Assembly: GCA_030045935.1 (NCBI GenBank)
Contig: JASIEN010000126.1
Coordinates: 1 to 8,512 of the forward strand
DNA from: Candidatus Sulfotelmatobacter sp.
GTDB taxonomy: Bacteria > Acidobacteriota > Terriglobia > Terriglobales > Acidobacteriaceae
Direction of reading: 5' to 3'
Length of the DNA stretch: 8,512 nt
Part shown: one piece after another, positions 1 through 6,451 of the stretch
Layout of the letters: every line of letters begins with the position of its first letter
Numbering within the stretch: position 1 is the first letter of the stretch
Program-made: the position numbers and the translations under genes
Notes under the pieces: model-generated
Seen by the model: only the letters and a program-made list of their open reading frames with translations
Databases searched by the model: none
What the model was told of the DNA's origin: nothing

Positions 1-558
1 CACGACGAACGTGCCCGCACGCTGGAACATTTTCATCTCGATCCGCAGGAGTTTCACGCGCGGCACGAGATGCTGGTGTCCTCATTCGAGCAGGGAAAAA
101 TTTCCCTTGATGAATATCTGAACAATACGATTTTTTATCGCGAGCGGTCGTTCACTCGTGATCAGTTTCGCGATTACATGTTCTCGCTGTCGCAACCCAA
201 ACCTGATGTTCTCGCCTTCGCCCGCTCGCTGGCCACTTCCGGCAAATATCTGATGGCCACGATTAATAACGAATCGCGCGAGCTGAACCTGTACCGGATC
301 GAAAAATTCGGCCTGCGGGAGATTTTCCGAATGTTCATCAGTTCATGCTTCGTCGGCCTGCGCAAGCCGGAAAGCGGGATTTACCGCCTCGCCATCGACA
401 TCACGCAGATCCCCGCCGAGGAATGCTGCTTCATCGACGACCGCGCGCTGAACCTGGAATGTGCCGCCGCTCTGGGCATGAAGACGATTCAGATGAAGTC
501 GCTGGAGCAGTTGCAGAAGGAGCTGAGGAATATAGAAATTACGAAGCTGACGGCTTAA
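1..558 (+). CDS. HAD-superfamily hydrolase (HAD-IA/YihX-like), 5' truncated
   Basis: The frame is open from base 1, so the gene begins before the window; 185 codons and a TAA stop are present. The ATG at 70 lies inside the gene and is not its start. Visible HAD motifs, numbered from base 1, are motif II TINNES (Thr about 87), a motif III lysine in GLRKPESGIY (Lys about 122) and motif IV FIDDRALNLE (about 144-147), followed by the usual AxxLGMKTIQ segment. The helical cap lies before motif II. The nucleophile motif DxDGT should be in the missing N-terminal part, so catalytic competence cannot be checked. HAD-IA enzymes of this shape are cytosolic phosphatases or dehalogenase-like hydrolases; the substrate cannot be told. 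The gene converges on the zinc-ribbon gene with 108 bases between stops, where I see no convincing terminator. Confidence 0.88.
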   Translation, partial: HDERARTLEHFHLDPQEFHARHEMLVSSFEQGKISLDEYLNNTIFYRERSFTRDQFRDYMFSLSQPKPDVLAFARSLATSGKYLMATINNESRELNLYRIEKFGLREIFRMFISSCFVGLRKPESGIYRLAIDITQIPAEECCFIDDRALNLECAAALGMKTIQMKSLEQLQKELRNIEITKLTA

Positions 559-666
559 TCAATGCTATCCCGAGCGCGGCGAAACGGCGAGAGGGAGTCG
601 CGTCAGTTGGAGCTGTTGGTGCAACGGACGGGAACCGCTCTGCCGGATGCATGTTACAAAGGCAGT

Positions 667-1704
667 TTATTTGCGCGGCTTGACGGCAGGAATCACGGCT
701 TTCTTGAAATCTGATTCGGCACCCGATAGGGTCAGATCGCTTGACCAGCACTCGGACACAAGCTTCCAGTCGCCGCCGCTCTGGCGGGCAAAGACCCAAA
801 GATACTTGCCGCGCTCTTCGCGGCGTTTGCCGGCGCTTCCCGGAACCAGCGCGCTGTAGCGGCCGATTTCATGCGCCAGGTCTCCGATGACCTCCACGCG
901 CAGAGTATCGAGGGCGACTTCTCCCAGACCGGCTTCGAGAGCGCCATGAAAGAACTCACGCAGCGCTATCGTCCCGCGAACGGGCGGCAGATTTGAGCGC
1001 AGCACCATGGCATCAGGGGCATAGAGCGCAATCAACTCATCAAGCTGGCGCGTGTTACAGGCCAGCATCCATTCCTGAGTCAGCCGCCGCACAGACGCTT
1101 CACTGCGGCTCATGGGTTCGCCTTTGGCAGCCGCGACGATTCTCAGGCGGTCGGCTTCACGCAGGCTTTCGGGATTGCTGGCGCGCGGAATTGACGGCGC
1201 GAATTCCTGCCCACTCTGGAAATAATGATGATGGTAATGGTGGTGATAGTGGTGGGTTGCGGAAGCAGAATTTGCGGGATGAACTTCCGGTGCAGGAAGC
1301 GGAGCGGCCGTTCGATTTTCCTTTCGCTCGTCTTCTCGCAGAGCAGCAGAAAAATCCAGCATGGAATCTGGCAAGCGCATCTCTTCGATGCCGGGGTCTA
1401 AGCGCTGTCCGCAAGCCGCACAGAAATTGTTGCCCTCACGGTTGCGGTGCCCGCAGACAGAGCAAGTAGCACCGCTGGTTTCTGAAAGGTCGTGCTCGGC
1501 GGCCGATTCCGCATCTGTCTCGACGGTCAGTTGCCGCATGGCTTCGAGAGCGGCGGCGATCGCCTTCTGGTCGGGTTTGGCACGCCGCATCTCGGGATAA
1601 AGCCGCTGATAGATCTCTGTCAGCGCGGGATTGTTCGGGCCGACGGAGGAAGTGGGCTCGTGCGCGGGAGCGGAAAATCCGGGTTTCTTGTCCTTATCTG
1701 CCAT
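667..1704 (-). CDS. Zinc-ribbon protein with His/Tyr tract and C-terminal SnoaL/NTF2-like domain
   Basis: The protein is 345 residues from the ATG at 1704 (MADKDKKPG). In order it has a polar, partly helical N-terminal part (1-75); a zinc ribbon with CxxC at Cys81/84 and CxxC at Cys95/98; an acidic linker; a tract of eight histidines and three tyrosines at about 151-161; and from about 200 to 324 a fold resembling SnoaL/DUF4440 (NTF2-like), including an RRLTQEWMLACNTRQ helix, LYAPDAMV, VRGTIALREFF and WKLVSECWSSD. There is no signal peptide or membrane helix, so it should be cytosolic. NTF2-like domains may be enzymes or binding modules; no function can be assigned. An in-frame ATG at 1731 is an alternative start. 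The frame is open to 1848, but that would overlap the upstream gene by 76 bases. Neither start has a strong ribosome binding site. A perfect 5-bp-arm palindrome (GGCAA-A-TTGCC) sits at 1712-1722 between the two starts. The gene lies 68 bases after the TonB-domain gene and is probably cotranscribed with it. Confidence 0.85.
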   Translation of the reverse strand: MADKDKKPGFSAPAHEPTSSVGPNNPALTEIYQRLYPEMRRAKPDQKAIAAALEAMRQLTVETDAESAAEHDLSETSGATCSVCGHRNREGNNFCAACGQRLDPGIEEMRLPDSMLDFSAALREDERKENRTAAPLPAPEVHPANSASATHHYHHHYHHHYFQSGQEFAPSIPRASNPESLREADRLRIVAAAKGEPMSRSEASVRRLTQEWMLACNTRQLDELIALYAPDAMVLRSNLPPVRGTIALREFFHGALEAGLGEVALDTLRVEVIGDLAHEIGRYSALVPGSAGKRREERGKYLWVFARQSGGDWKLVSECWSSDLTLSGAESDFKKAVIPAVKPRK

Positions 1705-1772
1705 TATCACCGGCAAATTGCCTTGCGACATTCTAGCAGCCAGGCAATGATCGCCGCCCGTCCGGGCGCGAG

Positions 1773-2213
1773 TCAGCGCCGGGAGAATTCGATCTTGCCT
1801 TCCGATTCTGTCGGCACTCCATTGCACGTTGCAGGACGATAGCGCCACGTGCGCACGGTGCGCAGTACACTGCGATCGCCAACAGTGCCCGCGCTCTGCA
1901 AGATCAGCGGGCTATGCACCCTTCCATCCGTGCCAATGATAAAGCTGACCTTGATATCGTGCCCGAATCCCGAAGGCACCACGAGCGGGTCAGGCGTGGC
2001 CAGTGCCTGAGGCTCGCGAGAGTCTTCGCAGCGCGAGCGCGCGCTTATGTGGGGGACTTCACTGAACTCGGCGCGGCGGTGCGGACCCTTCCACATGCGA
2101 TGCTCACGTTCAGCGAGGACAGATTGATGCGGTGGAAGAACCGCACTCTGCACCGTAGCGGCGGAGGGAAATGTTAGCCCGAGGAGCGCGATGCCAGGCC
2201 AGAACCGGAGCAT
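1773..2213 (-). CDS. Small secreted protein with TonB C-terminal domain
   Basis: The protein is 146 residues from the ATG at 2213. It starts with a hydrophobic export signal (MLRFWPGIALLGLTFPSAA). A low-complexity, partly basic stretch of about 45 residues follows, and then a TonB C-terminal-like domain (about residues 80-146). The domain shows the family pattern: IKVSFIIGTDGRVHSP for the first strands, a helix DRSVLRTVRTWRYRPA, and NGVPTESEGKIEFS at the end. Classical TonB is longer, with an uncleaved N-terminal anchor and a long Pro-rich periplasmic spacer; here the spacer is missing and the N-terminus looks cleavable (SAATVQSA). It may therefore be a free periplasmic domain rather than a working energy transducer. 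A TTG at 2234 with GGAG six bases upstream (2240-2243) is a serious alternative start and would add seven residues. The ATG has AGAGG at 2224-2228, about ten bases ahead. The gene sits in the same neighbourhood as the TonB-dependent receptor, but no partnership is shown. Confidence 0.78.
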   Translation of the reverse strand: MLRFWPGIALLGLTFPSAATVQSAVLPPHQSVLAEREHRMWKGPHRRAEFSEVPHISARSRCEDSREPQALATPDPLVVPSGFGHDIKVSFIIGTDGRVHSPLILQSAGTVGDRSVLRTVRTWRYRPATCNGVPTESEGKIEFSRR

Positions 2214-2415
2214 TAAAAGCAAACCTCTGATCAATCGAGCTCCGCGGCGATACCGCTGTCGCAGAGTTAATCGGTTTTCAGCGGCAACTTTCGGGCCATG
2301 GATGAGCAGGAGTTAACCACACTGTTATCAGTCGGTTCAGGAGCGTCGCCTGACTCGTCTGCGTGCTGATGTGAAGACGATTGCATATTTGCTGCTGAAG
2401 CGTTCGATTGGCGCG
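2214..2415. other. Intergenic region between phosphoesterase and TonB-domain genes
   Basis: This gap of about 200 bases should carry the promoter of the TonB-domain/zinc-ribbon pair if they are transcribed separately. I find no convincing -35/-10 pair. A short hairpin (TCAGG at 2337-2341, CCTGA at 2349-2353, loop of seven) lacks a T tract and is not a good terminator. A TTG-initiated frame on the minus strand (2482-2267) crosses the gap, but its composition does not look like a real protein. Confidence 0.35.
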
Positions 2416-3297
2416 TCAGCTGCGTCGAGCATTGCCGGGGGAGGCGGGCCGAATCGTCAGCAAAGTGATTTCCGGAGGACAATTCAGGCGCATAGCTACG
2501 CCGATAGTTCCCAGACCTGCGTTTGTGTAGAGAGCCAGTGGGCCCACACGATAGGTTCCCCAGTAGTATTTTTCGGCAAGCGGGGGAAGATAAAGCGGGG
2601 GTAGGAACGGAAGCCGAATCTGGCCTCCGTGAGAATGCCCTGAGAGTTGCAGATCGACGGGATATTTCGACGCCTCATCTGCGAAATCAGGCTCATGCAC
2701 GAGCAGAATCACGGCTTCATCGGAAGGAATGCCCTGCAGGGTCTTAGACAGATTAGGCGAATCGTAGAGCACGTCTCTCACGCCTGCGATCCAGAAGCGA
2801 GAGCCCTCGCGCTCGATCGGGCGTGCCTGATTTGCCAGCACCGGAATGTTCTGTGCTTCGAGCGCGTGGGTGACGTGCCTGGGATCGGTGCCCGCATCAT
2901 GATTGCCGAGGACTGCCCAAAGTCCCATCGGGGCGCTCATTTGCGACAGCAGGCGGGCACAGGGCTCGGCTGTGGCGGCTGCTTTTGCGTGATTGCCGCT
3001 TGTTGGGATGGTGACGTAATCTCCGGCAAGCACAATCAGGTCAGGGAGCAGGCCATTGACCATTGGTATGGCTGCGTGCAGAGGATGACAGGAAAAAATG
3101 GGATCGTAGTGGAAGTCGCTGAGCAAGGCGATGGTCAAGCCATTCAGCCGTTGCGGCCACCGGGAAAGAAAGAATTCGCGATGAACAATGCGGGGATCGT
3201 TGGGCTCAAGCAGAAGTGAATCGCCAGCCAGTGCAGCCACACCCGCGGCAGCGGTTCCAGCGAGAAAGCGGCGTCTGGTCGTGGCGAGGGGTGACAA
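2416..3297 (-). CDS. Tat-exported metallophosphoesterase (YkuE/YaeI-like)
   Basis: The protein has 293 residues and a twin-arginine signal: TTRRRFLAG at 7-14 followed by an Ala-rich hydrophobic stretch. The calcineurin-like metal site is complete: DFHYD (Asp61, His63), AGDYV (Asp93), GNHD (Asn132, His133), VHEPDF (His201) and GHSHGG (His221, His223). The C-terminal NAGLGT...CPPEITLL is typical of the YkuE/YaeI branch of binuclear-metal phosphodiesterases. Members act outside the cytoplasm on phosphodiester or phosphomonoester substrates, in some cases lipid-linked (YaeI acts on UDP-2,3-diacylglucosamine); the substrate here is unknown. The start is TTG at 3297: it is the only ATG, GTG or TTG between an in-frame stop at 3337-3339 and the Tat motif. 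No clear ribosome binding site precedes it. The gene follows the receptor by 99 bases on the same strand. Confidence 0.92.
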   Translation of the reverse strand: MSPLATTRRRFLAGTAAAGVAALAGDSLLLEPNDPRIVHREFFLSRWPQRLNGLTIALLSDFHYDPIFSCHPLHAAIPMVNGLLPDLIVLAGDYVTIPTSGNHAKAAATAEPCARLLSQMSAPMGLWAVLGNHDAGTDPRHVTHALEAQNIPVLANQARPIEREGSRFWIAGVRDVLYDSPNLSKTLQGIPSDEAVILLVHEPDFADEASKYPVDLQLSGHSHGGQIRLPFLPPLYLPPLAEKYYWGTYRVGPLALYTNAGLGTIGVAMRLNCPPEITLLTIRPASPGNARRS

Positions 3298-3299
3298 AA

Positions 3300-3379
3300 G
3301 GATAAGCGGCTCAAGCCTATGGCACTCAGGATTTGTCTACCCTTCCAGAATAAATGACCGCGTGAGATTTCGCTTATCC
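3300..3379. repeat. Widely spaced 9-bp inverted repeat upstream of the phosphoesterase start
   Basis: GGATAAGCG at 3300-3308 is the exact reverse complement of CGCTTATCC at 3371-3379, with 62 bases between. The inner arm ends two bases from the TTG start codon (3295-3297). The pair lies wholly in the 99-base gap between the receptor stop and the phosphoesterase start. In the mRNA the arms could form a long-loop stem next to the start codon, or each could be half of a protein-binding site. It could also be chance. Confidence 0.35.
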
Positions 3380-3396
3380 GCCGGCCTTGAGCTTCA

Positions 3397-6369
3397 TCAG
3401 AAGCTGAACGTGGCTTGCAGGTCAATGCGGCGGTTGGCCGGAGAATTATTGAAGGGCCCGGTAGTCAATCCGTTCGGTGTGTCGAAGAAACGGGATCCCA
3501 GAATGCCGCTCGGACTCGCCAGGTTTACCTTGTTAAAGATGTTCCGTACCGAAGCGCCAATGGTGAAGTTGTAACGGCGGTCGGAAGTACTCATCGGGCC
3601 CGACGGCCCGCCACCGAACAACGGCCCACCGCGGCCACCACCGCCGCCACGCCCACCACCTCCACCGGGACCAGGGCCCTGGCCTTGATTGCCAGCGCCC
3701 TTGCCCACATGCGGACCAAAGCCGAAGCTCTTGGTGAAGCGCAGATTCAGCGTGGCGTGGCCGGGGCCGGAGCCGTAGTTGATGGGAATCGGTCTGTCAT
3801 TGGGGCCGGGAGCGGCGTTGAAGTTCCCCAGCGGTGTGCAATAGATCGGTGCGCCGCACGCGGATCCCGGCGCGGCGAACGAGGGACGGTCGTTGAATAT
3901 CGAATCGTTATTGAGATCGTTCGTGGTAGTGATGTTAAAAGGAGCACCCGACCAGAGCACCAGGAAAGGGCTGAGCCGGAAGTTCATCGGCAGTGCCACG
4001 GATCCACCCATGAACGCGCGATTTCGCAGGTCGAATGATGCCCGGCCATAATCCTGGCTGATGTTGTAAGAGTTCGAGGGAAAGCTCGAAACCCCGGACG
4101 TGTCGCTATTGGCATAGTTCAACACGTAATAGCCGAACAGTTGGAGCCTGGTACTCATACGTATGTTCGTGTTGGCAATCAGTTGGTTCTGCCGGAATAC
4201 AGCTTCGGAAGCGTACTGGTAGAGGTTGCCTTCAGTTGGGTTCGGGCGCACGGCGCTTCCCGGTGTGCCGGGATAAGGCGCATTTGCGTTAAGAGTGAGT
4301 AGTTGGTCGAACCCACGAGAGCTTAAGTAGGTGACATTTAGGGTCGCCGTTTTAGTGAGCTGTCGCTCCACGCTCACCGCCGTCTGCAGCGTGTAGGGCG
4401 CGTGCAGGCGTGGGCTGATTTGATAAATGGCCGGTGTGACCGGGGTCGTGGCTCCCGTGCAAGTAGAGAAATCTGTAAGCGATGTACACACGGGATTGTC
4501 GATCACGAACTGTTTCTGCGTTACACCATTGAGCACCCGCGCCTCCAGAATCTGGGTCTCCTGAAAGCGGTCATAAAAGATGCCGAAGCCGCCGCGCAGC
4601 ACGATTTTCGGCGGCGCAGATTTGCCGCCCACGCCCCACGAAAAACCGAAGCGCGGCGCCCAATCGTTGTGGTCGGGAATGTCGTTCTGCGTCTCAAAAC
4701 GCAGCCCATAACTCAGGATAATGTTCGAACGCACTTTCCAGTCGTCCTGATAGTAAAGTCCGAGATCGTAATTGGTGACGATCACCGAGGGTGTTCCTGC
4801 TGTATAGGTGAGTTGCGTCGCGATCGGTGTGGCCGGAATGATGCCCGTCTGCAGCGCGGTGTAATAGGTCACGTACGGTATCGGAGTCGGAGTGCACGAA
4901 ATTACCCCGCATGGAGGAACTGTGGTTAGCCCCGAAAACGTAAACGCGCCGTTGAAACCGGAGGTCGTTGTATTGGCATCCCTGATTCCGCGCAAGCGCC
5001 CGCCGAATTTAACCGTGTGATTGCCGTGAAGCCCCGAAGTGTAGTTCTGAAGTTCGTAATGGTCCTGGTGGTCGACGATGTCGCCCTGACTGTTGCCGCC
5101 GCCGCCGAAACCTCCCAACACGTTGAGAGTTGGGCCTGTATTCGCGGCATACTGGTTCGAAAGATCGCGCAGATACTGAAAGCGCAGCTCGTTGACAATC
5201 TTCGTCCCGATCACTTGCGTGTCGCTGATTTGCAGAGTGTGCTCCGTGGATGCAGAGGTATACGCTTGCGAAGATAAATTGAACTGACCAACTCCGTCAG
5301 CGCTCTCCGTATCACGGTAATACTGATAACGCGCGGTCAGAGTATTGTTTTTGCTGAGCTGGTAATCGATTCTGGGCGTGATGTTGGTTCGCAGCCTGCG
5401 ATTAGGCACAGCCTCAGTGACGAATGCCTCGGCTGGCGCCGTGAAAGGTCCCGTCAGAGTGGTTGCATCGATTGCCGAAAGATCATTGATCGTCCGGTGC
5501 TGCGCATCGACATAGAAGGAGGCGCTCCTGTTGATTGGCCCGCCAATATTCCCACTGAATTGGGTTATGTCATAGCCGGGCTGATTCTGCCCGCCAAATG
5601 GGTTGGGTGAGTTGAATGCCTTGTCATTTCCGCTGGCGAACACCTGGCCGTGAAATTTGTCTGTGCCGGGCTTGGTGAAAATTTCGATCCGCCCATAGCC
5701 CAGTTTGTCGTATTCGGCCGAAAAAGGATTCTGATTGATGCGAATCTCGCGAATCGATTCTTTCGGCGGAAGCTGTCCTGCAGTAAAACCGTCAATGTAA
5801 AGCTGCCCGCCGTTGGGCCCGGCGGAAGGTCCGGCCAGAGCCTGCAAGTCGGTGAGCAATTCGTCGGGATCGTCGGGTAAAGCCTCCAGTTCTTTTCCCG
5901 AGATGACGATGGCCCCAGCGTTGTTCTCCGGATTCACATCGACGGTAGGCGCAGTATCAGATACCTGGATTTTTTCCTGTTCTACTTCAATCGCCATGGG
6001 CACATTCAGGCGGAGTGGTTGGTCGGCGATTACGACCTTGTCGTTTTCGTAAACGGAAAAGCCGGGTGCAGTCACAGTTAGAGAATATTGGCCCGGAGCT
6101 ATGGCATTAAACTCGTAGGCACCCGTATCACTGCTTTTGGTCGTGATCGGAGCTGCAGAAACATTTGGCGGCGTCAGTATTACGTCGGCGCCAGAGATGG
6201 CCGCACCGGAAGGATCGGTAACCGTTCCACGCAGAGCGCCCTTAGTGCTTGCGCTCTGCGGCGCAGAAGTTTGATCGCTGGGCGTGGAAGTTTGCGAAAA
6301 AGCCAAAACTGCACAGAGATGCAAGCACAGCACGATGAGAACAATACGAAAATAAGTACATACTTTCAT
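3397..6369 (-). CDS. Oar-like TonB-dependent receptor with carboxypeptidase-regulatory-like domain
   Basis: The protein is 990 residues from the ATG at 6369, chosen because a signal peptide (MKVCTYFRIVLIVLC...AFSQ) begins there and GGAAGA lies eight bases upstream. The open frame back to 6465 adds a non-signal extension that overlaps the upstream gene and is rejected. Domains: a carboxypeptidase-regulatory-like/Cna-B-like beta sandwich (about 44-128, GALRGTVTDPSGAAISGADV); a TonB-box-like stretch (EKIQVSDTAPTVDV, about 132-145); a plug (about 150-235, with QLYIDGF and GRIEIFTKPGTDKFHG); and an outer-membrane beta barrel to the C-terminus, which ends in FSF, the aromatic end expected for BAM-dependent insertion. 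A Gly/Arg-rich insert lies near the end of the barrel. Related receptors are abundant in Acidobacteriota and are thought to import large substrates such as glycans or peptides; the ligand here is unknown. The gene sits between a DUF5666-like secreted protein and a phosphoesterase. Confidence 0.93.
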   Translation of the reverse strand: MKVCTYFRIVLIVLCLHLCAVLAFSQTSTPSDQTSAPQSASTKGALRGTVTDPSGAAISGADVILTPPNVSAAPITTKSSDTGAYEFNAIAPGQYSLTVTAPGFSVYENDKVVIADQPLRLNVPMAIEVEQEKIQVSDTAPTVDVNPENNAGAIVISGKELEALPDDPDELLTDLQALAGPSAGPNGGQLYIDGFTAGQLPPKESIREIRINQNPFSAEYDKLGYGRIEIFTKPGTDKFHGQVFASGNDKAFNSPNPFGGQNQPGYDITQFSGNIGGPINRSASFYVDAQHRTINDLSAIDATTLTGPFTAPAEAFVTEAVPNRRLRTNITPRIDYQLSKNNTLTARYQYYRDTESADGVGQFNLSSQAYTSASTEHTLQISDTQVIGTKIVNELRFQYLRDLSNQYAANTGPTLNVLGGFGGGGNSQGDIVDHQDHYELQNYTSGLHGNHTVKFGGRLRGIRDANTTTSGFNGAFTFSGLTTVPPCGVISCTPTPIPYVTYYTALQTGIIPATPIATQLTYTAGTPSVIVTNYDLGLYYQDDWKVRSNIILSYGLRFETQNDIPDHNDWAPRFGFSWGVGGKSAPPKIVLRGGFGIFYDRFQETQILEARVLNGVTQKQFVIDNPVCTSLTDFSTCTGATTPVTPAIYQISPRLHAPYTLQTAVSVERQLTKTATLNVTYLSSRGFDQLLTLNANAPYPGTPGSAVRPNPTEGNLYQYASEAVFRQNQLIANTNIRMSTRLQLFGYYVLNYANSDTSGVSSFPSNSYNISQDYGRASFDLRNRAFMGGSVALPMNFRLSPFLVLWSGAPFNITTTNDLNNDSIFNDRPSFAAPGSACGAPIYCTPLGNFNAAPGPNDRPIPINYGSGPGHATLNLRFTKSFGFGPHVGKGAGNQGQGPGPGGGGGRGGGGGRGGPLFGGGPSGPMSTSDRRYNFTIGASVRNIFNKVNLASPSGILGSRFFDTPNGLTTGPFNNSPANRRIDLQATFSF
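3595..3705 (-). other. Gly/Arg-rich insert in the receptor barrel
   Basis: About 37 codons encode a segment dominated by Gly, Pro, Gln and Arg (GGGGGRGGGGGRGG core). It lies between the strand NLRFTKSFGFG and the strand RYNFTIGASVRNIFN. If the C-terminal FSF strand is the last of 22, this junction is a turn on the periplasmic side, where such turns are normally short. The nucleotide run is very GC-rich, with repeated CCACC/CCGCC units on the plus strand, and is a likely place for slippage. Confidence 0.75.
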
Positions 6370-6377
6370 TGCACAGT

Positions 6378-6383
6378 TCTTCC
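6378..6383 (-). promoter_or_regulatory. Ribosome binding site of the TonB-dependent receptor
   Basis: GGAAGA on the minus strand lies eight bases before the ATG at 6367-6369. It supports that start over the longer frame beginning at 6465. Confidence 0.6.
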
Positions 6384-6390
6384 ATTTATT

Positions 6391-6421
6391 AAAATGCTGC
6401 CATTTAAAAGGCAGCCATTTT
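6391..6421 (-). terminator. Hairpin with A/T-rich flanks between DUF5666-like gene and receptor (candidate terminator/attenuator)
   Basis: The 20-base core at 6396-6415 is a palindrome with one mismatched pair out of ten (GCTGCC-A-TTTAAA-A-GGCAGC). It is flanked by AAAAT and ATTTT, which can extend the stem past one bulged base. On the minus-strand transcript the stem is followed by ATTTTAATAAAT, as in an intrinsic terminator. It lies about 30 bases past the stop of the DUF5666-like gene and ends about eight bases before the ribosome binding site of the receptor, which leaves little room for a separate receptor promoter after it. An attenuator, a stability hairpin or an operator are equally possible. 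Confidence 0.45.
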
Positions 6422-6451
6422 GCCGAATTCAAGATGGCGGGGAAACTGAGA

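Noticed and set aside
1222..1254. The His/Tyr-coding run as a microsatellite or CRISPR-like repeat
   Set aside because: Codons alternate irregularly and the run is in frame within a supported gene; there are no spacers or repeat units beyond the His/Tyr pattern.
993..1469. Plus-strand open frame of 158 codons opposite the zinc-ribbon gene
   Set aside because: It is antisense to the zinc-ribbon/NTF2-like gene, has low-complexity composition and no domain.
2267..2482. Minus-strand 71-codon frame in the phosphoesterase/TonB-domain gap
   Set aside because: It starts with TTG inside the phosphoesterase gene, is Ser/Asn/Gln-rich and shows no motif; more likely chance.
2647..3219. Plus-strand open frame of 190 codons opposite the phosphoesterase
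   Set aside because: It is the antisense shadow of a gene with a complete set of metal-binding motifs.
3390..3405. Hairpin AGCTTC-ATCA-GAAGCT over the receptor stop codon, as a terminator
   Set aside because: The stem is six pairs, only half GC, and no T tract follows on the minus-strand transcript.
3415..4038. Plus-strand open frame of 207 codons inside the receptor gene
   Set aside because: It is antisense to a well-supported coding region, has Arg/Ala-rich shadow composition and no recognisable domain.
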